Source: an uncultured Verrucomicrobiota bacterium
GTDB taxonomy: Bacteria > Verrucomicrobiota > Verrucomicrobiia > Limisphaerales > UBA1412
DNA: 64,000 nt
Direction: 5' to 3'
Assembly (NCBI GenBank): GCA_944389455.1
Contig: CALXMK010000013.1
Coordinates: 19,251 to 83,250, forward strand
The position numbers and the translations under genes were made by a program. Positions 45,281 to 53,541 of the stretch are shown in pieces. Each line of letters begins with the position of its first letter. The stretch's first letter is position 1. The notes beneath the pieces are model-generated. The model did not search any database and had not been told where the DNA came from. It saw nothing but the letters and a program-made list of their open reading frames with translations.

Positions 45281-48200
45281 TTGCAGATGAGAGCTATGGT
45301 AAAAATGTGGCCAGAAGCCGGAACAAATGTTCTTAAATATTGTGGTGACTGGATCCACTTTCGATTTTGGATTGAAAATGGCAGCCCAATTCCCGAAACT
45401 TGGAAAGTATTCTTGCGCACAAACCTAGGGCGAGGGGATAGAGAACACAGGGAAATCATTCGCTCTCATACCTACAAATGGCCGCTGGAAGGAGGGGCAT
45501 GGCATGATATTCCCATGCACATTCAGGGGGATAAAGCTGTTTTAGATTATCCAATGCATGAAACCGGCTACTTTGAGGCTAAAGCATACGCTGTAGATGA
45601 AAATGGGTGGCAAATCTGGCCTGAATCTGGCAATCTTGGCATTTCTATTCATCCCGATTTCTGCCGCACTTCTAATATCTTTTATTGTGCCTTTACCCGT
45701 CTTTTTGGAGAAAATATCTCTCGCATTCATGCTCTGCCCGAAAAAGAGGAATCAGAACTGCTGCGGCTGGAATCAGAAGGCTTTACCTGTATTCCTCCTT
45801 CTGGGAAATTCCGTGATCTGATTAAACATCTCCCTCATATCATCGATACGCTCGGATGTAAAATCATTCATCTGCTTCCCATCAACCCTACTCCTACAAC
45901 TATGGCGCGTATGGGCAGATTCGGAAGTCCTTATGCCGCACTGGACTTGACCGGGATCGATCCTGCTCTGGTAGAATTCGAACATAAAACAACAGCCGTG
46001 GATCAATTCTGCGAACTCTCAGATGCGATACATCAACGCCGTGCCAAACTTATCATCGATTTAGCTATAAACCATACCGGCTGGGGCTCCTGGCTCCATA
46101 CACAGCATCCCGAATGGTATGTAAAAGACGCTGGCGGCAACTTTGTCTCTCCCGGAGCTTGGGGAGTTACCTGGGGAGATCTTTCAGAGCTTAATACTCA
46201 TCTGCCCGATCTATGGGAATACCTGGCCGGTGTTTTTATTACTTGGTGTCAACGCGGAGTAGATGGATTCCGCTGCGATGCTGGCTATAAAATCCCGATG
46301 GAAGCTTGGCGCTACATCATCAGCCGCGTTCACAGTAAATTCCCGGAAGCCTTTTTCCTTCTGGAAGGTCTGGGGGGATCTTACGAGGCTACCGAAAATC
46401 TTCTCACTCACGGGAGAATGCAGTTTGCCTACTCCGAACTCTTTCAGAATTACTCGGCCAGAGATATCTCCAAATATTTGGATTATGCCATTGATCAATC
46501 CCATCGCCGCGGCATTTGGATTCACTATAGCGAAACTCATGACAATAACCGCCTGGCAGCCTCCGGGAAAAAATGGTCCCTTTTCCGCAACCAACTCTGT
46601 GCCTTAACATCTATCTGCGGCGGATTTGGCTTTACCTGCGGAGTAGAATGGCTCGCTTCAGAAAAAATCGCGGTTCATCAACGCTCTGGCCTTGCTTGGG
46701 GCAATCCGGATAATATTATTAAAGAACTGGCTAAACTTAATCACCTCCTCTCGGAACATCCCTGCTTCTTCGACGGGGCCACTCTTACCCGGCTCACACC
46801 GTTTAATTCTCAGATTTATTGTCTGCGCAGAGACTCTGCCGAAAAGAAAAATACGCTTTGGATTCTGGCCAACCCACAAATGGAGCTCTCCTCACAAATC
46901 GAACTTTGCGATCCCGATTTGCAAACAAAAATGATCGATCTCCTTACCGGAGAAACCATCACCAGTACTCCGTCCAATCAATCCAACGGCAAAATCTTCA
47001 CCCTTCCCGCCGGGACCTGCTGGTGTCTGGCCTGTGACACCAAAATTAAGGGACTCTCCGGAGAAGATTACCGTCGCCGGCGCGCTCTTGCCTCTTGGGC
47101 ACTGTCCCAAATCAACCAACTTATCCCCGGACGCTATGTTGCCGAAATTCCCTGGCAGGAACTGGCTAAAATAGCAGAAGAGGATATCTGCGCTTTTCTG
47201 ACAGCTATCAACCATACCTCCCGAGAAAATATCGACTCTCTCAAAACACAAAACAACCAGAATGCTTTCGTATATCTCCGTCAACATCTTGAGGAACAAA
47301 ATTTCTCTGAAGTTATTTCCTGGACTCTGGCCGACGCTCGACGAATTACCCTCCTTCCCCGCGGGCACTGGCTGCTGATTTGTAATAAAGCACCTTTTCA
47401 AATTCAGCTTTTCAGTCGGGAAGCTGAGACCAATACCATTCAGGCCGTCTCTACTCCCTTAGGATATATTGCCGCCTTTTCTCCACAGAAGATTGCTAAT
47501 CTTTCTTCCGAACAAATTGCCCCCCTTCAGCTGAATTACACAGACTGGGGCGAAAGCCACCACCATCTCAAATCGTCTCTTCTGTTAATCTCTGCTCTGG
47601 CTCCATTCAATATGCCGCATGAGAATCCTCGTTTAGAACTCAAACCCGCAGCCAAACACCAATATCTCATCCAAAAACAGGATCAATACAAACTCTGCGA
47701 AAACCAAGACACACTTATTCTACTGACCAACGACCGAGGAGGCATGTCTCGTATTTGTGCTAATATAGGTACCGTTCTCTCTAAATATGATTGCCTTTTA
47801 GGTGCTAATCTCAATCCCAATCATCCGGAAGACCGTCATATCTTTATTAAACGAATGCGTGTCTGGGTTAATGCCAACGGTTTCCTCTCAGAAATTAACG
47901 ACCGCACTCTGGCTATTCTTTCTCCAGAATCACCGGCTAAATGGGATTTCATCGTATCTGCGGGGGATGGGTATATGGCCCATATTCGACTAACTGTCGA
48001 TTTACTTCGCGAACGCAATACTCTCATTCTTCGATGGGAACGTCCTTACAATGCACCCTCTCGCCACAATTCACTTTTGCTCTCTCCACAAGCACCCGTT
48101 TCCGTCACTCTAAGATTGGATATTGAAGACCGTAACTTCCACACAGAAACGCACCTCAATGACGGGGCTCGATGGCATTTTAGCTCTAATACCCATACTT

Positions 48201-49765
48201 TGCAGAATGAAATTGGCTTTTCCTTTACTCCCGCTCCCGATCGCCAATTCCGTGTTACCGCATCGAACGGGAGATATCATGAACAGCAGGAATGGATGTA
48301 TAATATTCCTCACCCTATAGAAAGCACTCGAGGACAAACAGCATATGGAGACGCCTTCAGTCCCGGCTGGTTTGAACTTCCGCTGGAAACAGATAAACCC
48401 GTACTGGTGACTATTGATGCTGAACCGGAACCGGTAGAACCCTCTTTAGCGGATTGGTTTGAAGAACAACGACAAGTCGAAAATAACGCAATTCTTCAAA
48501 AATACAGTTCTGCTCCTATCACCGATTCATGGGAGCGTGATCTTGTTCTAACCGCTTCTTCATTCCTTGCACGCCGCGGAATTGAACGCGGTAAAACCGT
48601 CATTGCCGGCTTTCCTTGGTTCCTTGATTGGGGCAGGGACACCCTTATCTGCGCCCGAGGTCTCCTTGCCGCCGGCTGTTGGGATGATATTCTGGAACTC
48701 ACAACCGTATTCGCTGCTATGGAGAAAAACGGAACTCTTCCAAACGTTATCTATGGAGACAACGATTCCAATCGAGATACGGTTGACGCTCCTCTCTGGT
48801 TCGGAATTCTTCTGGAAGAAATGGCTGAAGCTGCCCCACGATACGGCTCGGATGCCCAAACCATTTACTCCACAACTGTCGCTCCCGGCAAAACATTACT
48901 GGATACACTGCGCTCTATTGCTCTGAACTACCTCCAAGGAACTCCCAATGGCATCTTTGTTGACCGGCAATCCGGTCTTGTTTGGGCTCCTGAACACTTC
49001 ACTTGGATGGATACTAATTATCCGGCAGGAACTCCACGCTGCGGTTATCCTATCGAAATACAGGCCCTCTGGATACGCCTTCTGCAGCAACTGGCAAGAT
49101 TAGAACCCGAAAACTCAGACTGGCAAACTCTTTCCACCCTGGCTTGGAGTTCTCTCAAAAACAAATTCTGGCTTCCTCAAAAAGGCTGGTACGCCGATGG
49201 CATCTGGGCAGAAAACCGCAAGCCGGCCTTCGAGGGGCGTATCGATGACGCCCTGCGGCCCAACCAATATTACGCAATCGCACTGGGACTTCTCTCTGGT
49301 CAACCGGCCCGCTCCGCCGTACAAGCCGGCTTCCGCTACCTTCTCATTCCTGGAGCGATGCGGTCACTGGCACCTCTTCCAGTAGATTGTCTGGCTCCGG
49401 TCTATGGCAAAGATCCGTCTCTGCTGAACGACCCTAAAAATCCTTATTGGCCCCGTTATGAAGGTGACGAAGATACTCGCCGCAAACCCGCCTATCATAA
49501 CGGTACTGCCTGGGGATTCCAGATGCCTCCGTTCTGTGAAGCAATTGTACAAGCTTGGCCCGGAGATATGATCGCCCGCCAAACCGCATGTGCAATTCTC
49601 CGCTCCACAGAATACTGGATGAAACAAGGCTGCCTGCGTTATATCCCTGAAATTATGGATGGAGATTATCCACATACACCACGTGGATGTGATGCTCAAG
49701 CATGGTCTACCTGTGAAACACTCCGTGTTTGGAAGCAGATCAAATTAACATCCCATATTCAATAA
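45281..49765 (+). CDS. GH13 alpha-amylase-type / GH133 amylo-1,6-glucosidase fusion (debranching-type enzyme)
   Basis: A protein of about 1,490 residues with two catalytic parts. The N-terminal GH13 barrel has DLAINHTG (260-267), GFRCDA with nucleophile Asp333, acid/base Glu362 in LLEGLGG, and HDNN (420-423). After a beta domain and linker, the C-terminal third has the GH133 signatures GFPWFLDWGRDTLIC (about 1110), DTVDAPLWF, TWMDTNYPAGTPRCGYPIEIQALW and DDALRPNQYYA. This joins a glucanotransferase- or amylase-like domain to an amylo-1,6-glucosidase, as in eukaryotic debranching enzyme. No signal peptide is visible, so cytoplasmic glycogen or maltodextrin breakdown is likely. The frame starts at TTG 45281, 10 nt after GGAG; ATG 45287 is an alternative. 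Confidence 0.9.
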   Translation: MQMRAMVKMWPEAGTNVLKYCGDWIHFRFWIENGSPIPETWKVFLRTNLGRGDREHREIIRSHTYKWPLEGGAWHDIPMHIQGDKAVLDYPMHETGYFEAKAYAVDENGWQIWPESGNLGISIHPDFCRTSNIFYCAFTRLFGENISRIHALPEKEESELLRLESEGFTCIPPSGKFRDLIKHLPHIIDTLGCKIIHLLPINPTPTTMARMGRFGSPYAALDLTGIDPALVEFEHKTTAVDQFCELSDAIHQRRAKLIIDLAINHTGWGSWLHTQHPEWYVKDAGGNFVSPGAWGVTWGDLSELNTHLPDLWEYLAGVFITWCQRGVDGFRCDAGYKIPMEAWRYIISRVHSKFPEAFFLLEGLGGSYEATENLLTHGRMQFAYSELFQNYSARDISKYLDYAIDQSHRRGIWIHYSETHDNNRLAASGKKWSLFRNQLCALTSICGGFGFTCGVEWLASEKIAVHQRSGLAWGNPDNIIKELAKLNHLLSEHPCFFDGATLTRLTPFNSQIYCLRRDSAEKKNTLWILANPQMELSSQIELCDPDLQTKMIDLLTGETITSTPSNQSNGKIFTLPAGTCWCLACDTKIKGLSGEDYRRRRALASWALSQINQLIPGRYVAEIPWQELAKIAEEDICAFLTAINHTSRENIDSLKTQNNQNAFVYLRQHLEEQNFSEVISWTLADARRITLLPRGHWLLICNKAPFQIQLFSREAETNTIQAVSTPLGYIAAFSPQKIANLSSEQIAPLQLNYTDWGESHHHLKSSLLLISALAPFNMPHENPRLELKPAAKHQYLIQKQDQYKLCENQDTLILLTNDRGGMSRICANIGTVLSKYDCLLGANLNPNHPEDRHIFIKRMRVWVNANGFLSEINDRTLAILSPESPAKWDFIVSAGDGYMAHIRLTVDLLRERNTLILRWERPYNAPSRHNSLLLSPQAPVSVTLRLDIEDRNFHTETHLNDGARWHFSSNTHTLQNEIGFSFTPAPDRQFRVTASNGRYHEQQEWMYNIPHPIESTRGQTAYGDAFSPGWFELPLETDKPVLVTIDAEPEPVEPSLADWFEEQRQVENNAILQKYSSAPITDSWERDLVLTASSFLARRGIERGKTVIAGFPWFLDWGRDTLICARGLLAAGCWDDILELTTVFAAMEKNGTLPNVIYGDNDSNRDTVDAPLWFGILLEEMAEAAPRYGSDAQTIYSTTVAPGKTLLDTLRSIALNYLQGTPNGIFVDRQSGLVWAPEHFTWMDTNYPAGTPRCGYPIEIQALWIRLLQQLARLEPENSDWQTLSTLAWSSLKNKFWLPQKGWYADGIWAENRKPAFEGRIDDALRPNQYYAIALGLLSGQPARSAVQAGFRYLLIPGAMRSLAPLPVDCLAPVYGKDPSLLNDPKNPYWPRYEGDEDTRRKPAYHNGTAWGFQMPPFCEAIVQAWPGDMIARQTACAILRSTEYWMKQGCLRYIPEIMDGDYPHTPRGCDAQAWSTCETLRVWKQIKLTSHIQ

Positions 49766-49776
49766 TTAGCTTTTCG

Positions 49777-49825
49777 TAAAAAACAAACCCCTGCGGAAAC
49801 GCTGCGATTCGTCTCGTTTCCGCAG
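49777..49825. terminator. Perfect 11-bp hairpin after the debranching-type gene
   Basis: CTGCGGAAACG (49791-49801) and CGTTTCCGCAG (49815-49825) are exact complements around a 13-nt loop, 25 nt after the stop. A T-rich tail (GGGGTTTGTTTTTT) exists only on the minus strand, so its use on the plus-strand transcript is uncertain. Confidence 0.55.
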
Positions 49826-50228
49826 ATTACACCTCCCCATTGGCCATTATGCTACTTCCCTCCGTTTTTTCGTCAAAATATCCTATTCCAGAAAAATCAT
49901 ACCCGCAGCACTTTCCACTCTTCAATCGTGCCTGTTTTGAAAGAGAAATTGGCTCCGCCTCTTATTTGCTCCATACTCCTTGGCATAGCCTCTTTCCTCT
50001 ATCTGTTCCGGCATTCAAAAATGTAAATATAATCCCTTGTCTCCACTATACAATCCACTCTTCTCTGACTCTGCTCCTTCCTCTTTAATCAAAGATACCA
50101 TTATAAAATATATATTTTTTATAATGAGCGAAACTTACAATCAAATGCTCTCTGATTTCCTTCACCGCGAATATCTTCAATACCAATACTGCATTCTGAA
50201 CCCATAAGAAGAAATCCCGAATAAAATC
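49826..50228. other. Intergenic stretch with no convincing gene
   Basis: About 400 bp between the debranching-type gene and the membrane-protein gene. An 83-codon plus-strand frame (49840-50088) lacks family resemblance and a ribosome-binding site. An inverted repeat, CATTATAAAA/TTTTATAATG (50099-50108 and 50117-50126), precedes a 27-codon ORF. The composition is AT-rich. Confidence 0.4.
50124..50207 (+). CDS. Tiny ORF of unknown status (27 residues)
   Basis: Starts at an ATG inside the right arm of the CATTATAAAA inverted repeat and encodes MSETYNQMLSDFLHREYLQY and seven more residues, ending CILNP. The composition looks like a natural soluble helix rather than random translation, but nothing homologous is recognised and no Shine-Dalgarno is seen. 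It may be a remnant of a longer gene. Confidence 0.15.
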   Translation: MSETYNQMLSDFLHREYLQYQYCILNP

Positions 50229-51341
50229 CTACGAGTACAATCTCTCCAGTATTCCCATCAAGATTTTCCCTTGGGGCGTTAGTGAATAATCATCAGATAG
50301 CTCATACCTATCCCGCTTGATCAGGCTCCCGTCCGGAAGCAGATTTCCTCCGTTAAATCCATCCTCAAAAATTGCCGAAATTAAAATTGATTTCAAAAAG
50401 GAAAAAGCCTTTATCTGATTCTTTACATCCCTATTTTGAATCGGTTCCACATTTAACAAGGGTAAATATTCCTCCCATCTTTTCTGGATCGCATCTGAGC
50501 ACTTAGCAATAAACTCTTGCAAAACAATCAATTCCTTTTCTCTGAATTCAAAAATAAACCGTGCGGAAGATACTTTCTCCTTTAAGATATCCCCTTTGAT
50601 ATCATCTTTTAATATTTCTCCGCATCGGCAAGCCATTCCTAACGCTCCGCAGATTCTATTCCAAATCCCAATCAATGCTTTGATAATCTCCACCTGTACA
50701 TACGTTAGGAACAGAACCGGAAGAAATAAATTAAATAAATATCCCCATAGATACTTTTCCGTAATCAGAAAATCATAAATACTCATTCCGTAGCAAAACA
50801 ATCCAATCAGATACAACAACAGATACAATCCCGTACAAATCCCGATATATTTAAAAAAAGCAAGCCCAAGAAGCATCTTTTGATTCTTATAATCCTTTAT
50901 CTGAAAACATTCTTTCAGTCTGATCGGAACGCAGTGATTCAAGCAGAATATAGTATCTTTCAACAACCTTTCTAAGCTCATTGCCTCATCAAACTCCCCT
51001 TTTTCTCTGGCCTTTTGAATCAAAATCCGGATATCTTCTCTAAAACACATCTCACAATAACCCGCACTCGAAAACAGAGTCAAATAACCGCTATTTTCAT
51101 ATCCTAAAAATCTTATAAAAGAAACTTTTAAATTATATAGCCAAATCCCATCCGAAATTGGATACAATATAGGAATAAAACCTCTGAAATTCTTTATTTC
51201 TTTCGGAATCGGCAAATATTTATCCCTAATGACTCTCCCTTCGTGACAAGTTAGTTTCAATAAATTTGCCGGCACTTCTATGCTATATAGAATAAACAAT
51301 ATGCTGCAATTCAACATAAGAAAATAAATCCAATCAATCAT
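50229..51341 (-). CDS. Membrane protein of unknown function downstream of RHS-core gene
   Basis: A 370-residue protein I do not recognise. Hydrophobic segments lie at about 3-22, 165-190 and 200-235, so three TM helices are likely. Between the first and second lies a Cys-containing soluble part (YCEMCF, IFCLNHC), and after the third a charged 130-residue region (MACRCGE, then an EKEL/EEYL helix-rich part). The codons look more AT-rich than in neighbouring genes. Its start overlaps the stop of the RHS-core gene by 4 nt, the typical spacing of co-translated pairs. The pairing would fit a toxin-immunity or effector-accessory role, but there is no direct evidence. Confidence 0.6.
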   Translation of the reverse strand: MIDWIYFLMLNCSILFILYSIEVPANLLKLTCHEGRVIRDKYLPIPKEIKNFRGFIPILYPISDGIWLYNLKVSFIRFLGYENSGYLTLFSSAGYCEMCFREDIRILIQKAREKGEFDEAMSLERLLKDTIFCLNHCVPIRLKECFQIKDYKNQKMLLGLAFFKYIGICTGLYLLLYLIGLFCYGMSIYDFLITEKYLWGYLFNLFLPVLFLTYVQVEIIKALIGIWNRICGALGMACRCGEILKDDIKGDILKEKVSSARFIFEFREKELIVLQEFIAKCSDAIQKRWEEYLPLLNVEPIQNRDVKNQIKAFSFLKSILISAIFEDGFNGGNLLPDGSLIKRDRYELSDDYSLTPQGKILMGILERLYS

Positions 51342-51829
51342 CTATCTTCACTCTGATCCGGCATTATTGACATTAAAAGTTTAAGAATAACAGGATGATA
51401 ATAAGATCCTACAATAGAAACACTATCACCAACAAAATCAAATGATGGTCGAAAAGTTAAAAATGGAACTTTTTTAGATTCTCCACTAAGTGCAAAGTGC
51501 AAACCTGCTCCAACACCAGTATTAATCCCTCCCCAAAAAGCAAAATCCCCCTTTGGATCGACAAAATTGACGGGATTATTATTGCAGAAGAGGTAAAGAT
51601 TTACTCCCCCAGAGATTCCTATCGGGTCTGGACTCAGCCATCTGCCTGTCTCTGGATCATACCACCGGGACCTGAAGTGATAGAGTTCCGTCTCTTTATC
51701 ATATACCCTTCCCTGAAAATAGAACGGATTCCCATATACCAATTCTCCCTGCTCCGTTCCTCTCCGGGAGAGCAATGTATTACGTTCTGCTTGTTCTCGG
51801 CGTAACTTGATTAGAGTTGGATTAAACAT
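51338..51829 (-). CDS. Orphan RHS-repeat-associated core protein with variable C-terminus
   Basis: A 163-residue product. Residues about 32-95 are the RHS core: NPFYFQGRVYDKETELYHFRSRWYDPETGRWLSPDPIG, SGGVNLYLFCNNNPVNFVDPKGD. In full RHS proteins this core ends the repeat shell and precedes a polymorphic C-terminal tip, often a toxin. The tip here is about 68 residues (DFAFWGGINTGVGAGLHFAL onward) and matches nothing I know. A stop codon lies just upstream in frame and no RHS repeats are present in the 280-bp upstream gap, so this is a stand-alone tip or a relic. It lacks a signal peptide. The membrane protein gene overlaps its 3' end. Confidence 0.85.
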   Translation of the reverse strand: MFNPTLIKLRREQAERNTLLSRRGTEQGELVYGNPFYFQGRVYDKETELYHFRSRWYDPETGRWLSPDPIGISGGVNLYLFCNNNPVNFVDPKGDFAFWGGINTGVGAGLHFALSGESKKVPFLTFRPSFDFVGDSVSIVGSYYHPVILKLLMSIMPDQSEDR

Positions 51830-51931
51830 TCCGAATATATGCTAATTATTCTTTTTTATACTTTCAAAAAAATCTTTAAAGAAAATTCCAAAACTATTTC
51901 CTTTCTGCTAACTCTTATAGAGAATGGTATT

Positions 51932-51991
51932 AAAAAAAAAAAAAAAACATGGCAAGCCTTTTTTCGTTTTTTATAAAAATACGCGGCTTGT
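51932..51991 (-). other. A16/T16 homopolymer tract with adjoining weak hairpin
   Basis: Sixteen A in a row at 51932-51947 on the plus strand. On the minus strand CAAGCC and GGCTTG (near 51986-51991 and 51953-51958) can pair ahead of the T16 run, which resembles an intrinsic terminator upstream of the RHS gene. The tract is also prone to slippage. Confidence 0.4.
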
Positions 51992-52030
51992 AGTCAAAAC
52001 CAAACACTCTATTCCTATTCTGCTGTTTCA

Positions 52031-52070
52031 AGAAAAACCCCTGTGGAAGTTTCTCACTTTCACAGGGGTT
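52031..52070 (-). terminator. Intrinsic terminator after the GH76 gene
   Basis: The minus-strand arms are 52057-52070 and 52036-52049 (AACCCCTGTGAAAG/CTTCCACAGGGGTT), 14 bp with one wobble pair and a 7-nt loop, then TTTTTC. It lies 40 nt after the stop. Confidence 0.85.
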
Positions 52071-52109
52071 ATTTGAAATTCAAGAACAGAGTAAGCCGTT
52101 TATCTTTCC

Positions 52110-53378
52110 CTATTGCGCCTTCTCTGGGAGCGGTTCCAGTACGCACATGGCCTCCATCAGCATACAGCCGGTCAAATGCGCTGTCAGCGCTACCGATTCA
52201 TCATCTTTCGGAGCCGAATGCCATCTGCCTGAATAGAGCATCGTCTTCGGATTAATTCCCTCTTTGGCCATCACACCAGCCATCCGAGTTATATAATTAT
52301 GGTATTTCTGACGGATATCCCAATCGAGCCCTTTCTCATTAGCCAATATTACAAAATAGCGGAAAAATATTCCGTGAAAAAGCCCTCCGTCTCCACGGGT
52401 TGAATCGGATAATGTTCCGTTATGGTTGGACATATGTTCCACCACCCAATCAGCTGCCTTGACGGCATCTTCCAGATACTGTTTCTGCCCGGTAATCTGG
52501 TAGAGCTCATGAGCCGCGCCCAGAAAAGTCCCCTGATTATAAGTATAGACCGCGCGGCCTACCTCACCTCTTCGGTTCAGGTTATCAAAAACCTCTCCCG
52601 TCTTGGGATCAAAGAGCTTATTTTTCAGCCAATGATATATCTTTAAAGATTTCTCCAGATACTCTGTGCGAGGTTTAGCACCCTGCTGCTCTCCTAATTT
52701 AGCCTCATCATAAAAGCGGTAAAGCCTCGCAGCCAAAATAGCTGCCGGGCCATTGGAACAAGCGTTTTTAGATTTTGCAACATCAGTTTTCCAGGTAATT
52801 CCTCCATGCCAAGGAGCCTCTTCTTCCGGTCCCCAGGTTGGCCAAATCCAGGTATCAAAAAGCTCACGCGCCTTAAAGATGTATGCCCGTTCCCCGGAGC
52901 TGCTGTACATTCTGGTCTGAGCCAGAGCAATCCACTCCATATCATCCACAAAGTCGTTCCACCATCTATCTTCCGGCCGTCCAGCAAAATTAAATCGCGG
53001 TGCTCCTTCCCACCAAAGAGGATAAAACTGCAAATACTGCTGATCCCCCGTCCGAAGCCAAGCGTCCACCAAAACGTCCATGGCATGAGCCTGCTGCCAG
53101 TAATGGTTGGTTGACATATCCTCCTGATGGCTGCGGTAATTGAAATAATAACGGCGGGGATGCCCCGGAAACGATGCTCCCCAGAAATTCTTTATCAAAG
53201 CCTGAACAGTCCCATCGGCCATTTTATTCCAATAGGAGACATCGGGTGTTGAAAGATCCGCTTTTTGAGTTTCTTGAATTTTCTGTTCCGAAGACGTCTT
53301 GTTCTGATCTTCTGCACCCACTGATAAAACCCACAGGCAAACACAAAGACTCAGAGAAAATATGAATTTCTTTTTCAT
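52110..53378 (-). CDS. Secreted GH76 family protein (alpha-1,6-mannanase-like)
   Basis: A 422-residue protein with an N-terminal signal peptide (KKKFIFSLSLCVCLWVLSVGA) and an (alpha/alpha)6-barrel of the GH76 type. The catalytic Asp pair is in WWNDFVDDMEWIALA (Asp145-Asp146). Supporting motifs are ACSNGPAAILAARLYR and VYTYNQGTFLGAAHELYQITG. GH76 enzymes of known function cut alpha-1,6-mannan backbones such as those in fungal cell walls or mycobacterial glycans. It is monocistronic by its terminator, and lies between the RHS pair and prfB. Confidence 0.88.
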   Translation of the reverse strand: MKKKFIFSLSLCVCLWVLSVGAEDQNKTSSEQKIQETQKADLSTPDVSYWNKMADGTVQALIKNFWGASFPGHPRRYYFNYRSHQEDMSTNHYWQQAHAMDVLVDAWLRTGDQQYLQFYPLWWEGAPRFNFAGRPEDRWWNDFVDDMEWIALAQTRMYSSSGERAYIFKARELFDTWIWPTWGPEEEAPWHGGITWKTDVAKSKNACSNGPAAILAARLYRFYDEAKLGEQQGAKPRTEYLEKSLKIYHWLKNKLFDPKTGEVFDNLNRRGEVGRAVYTYNQGTFLGAAHELYQITGQKQYLEDAVKAADWVVEHMSNHNGTLSDSTRGDGGLFHGIFFRYFVILANEKGLDWDIRQKYHNYITRMAGVMAKEGINPKTMLYSGRWHSAPKDDESVALTAHLTGCMLMEAMCVLEPLPEKAQ

Positions 53379-53516
53379 GAATCAATATAGCTTTCCGACT
53401 TGAAATATCCTCCAAATAAGATCCCTTCCGCAACGACAGCTCACTCTATAATACAGCACTCCTTTTTTCTGAAGGCACCCTTCTCTATTTTATTCAGTCT
53501 ATGATGAACTTTTATT

Positions 53517-53539
53517 AAAAAAATCTCTCGATTCAGAGA
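53517..53539 (-). terminator. Short-stem terminator after prfB
   Basis: On the minus strand TCTCT pairs with AGAGA (arms 53535-53539 and 53524-53528, 6-nt loop), followed by seven T. The stem is only 5 bp, so efficiency is doubtful, but it lies immediately after the prfB stop. Confidence 0.5.
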
Positions 53540-53541
53540 AC

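Noticed and set aside
49840..50088. 82-residue ORF after the debranching-type gene
   Set aside because: Composition resembles random translation of AT-rich DNA, with no ribosome-binding site, family or conserved context.
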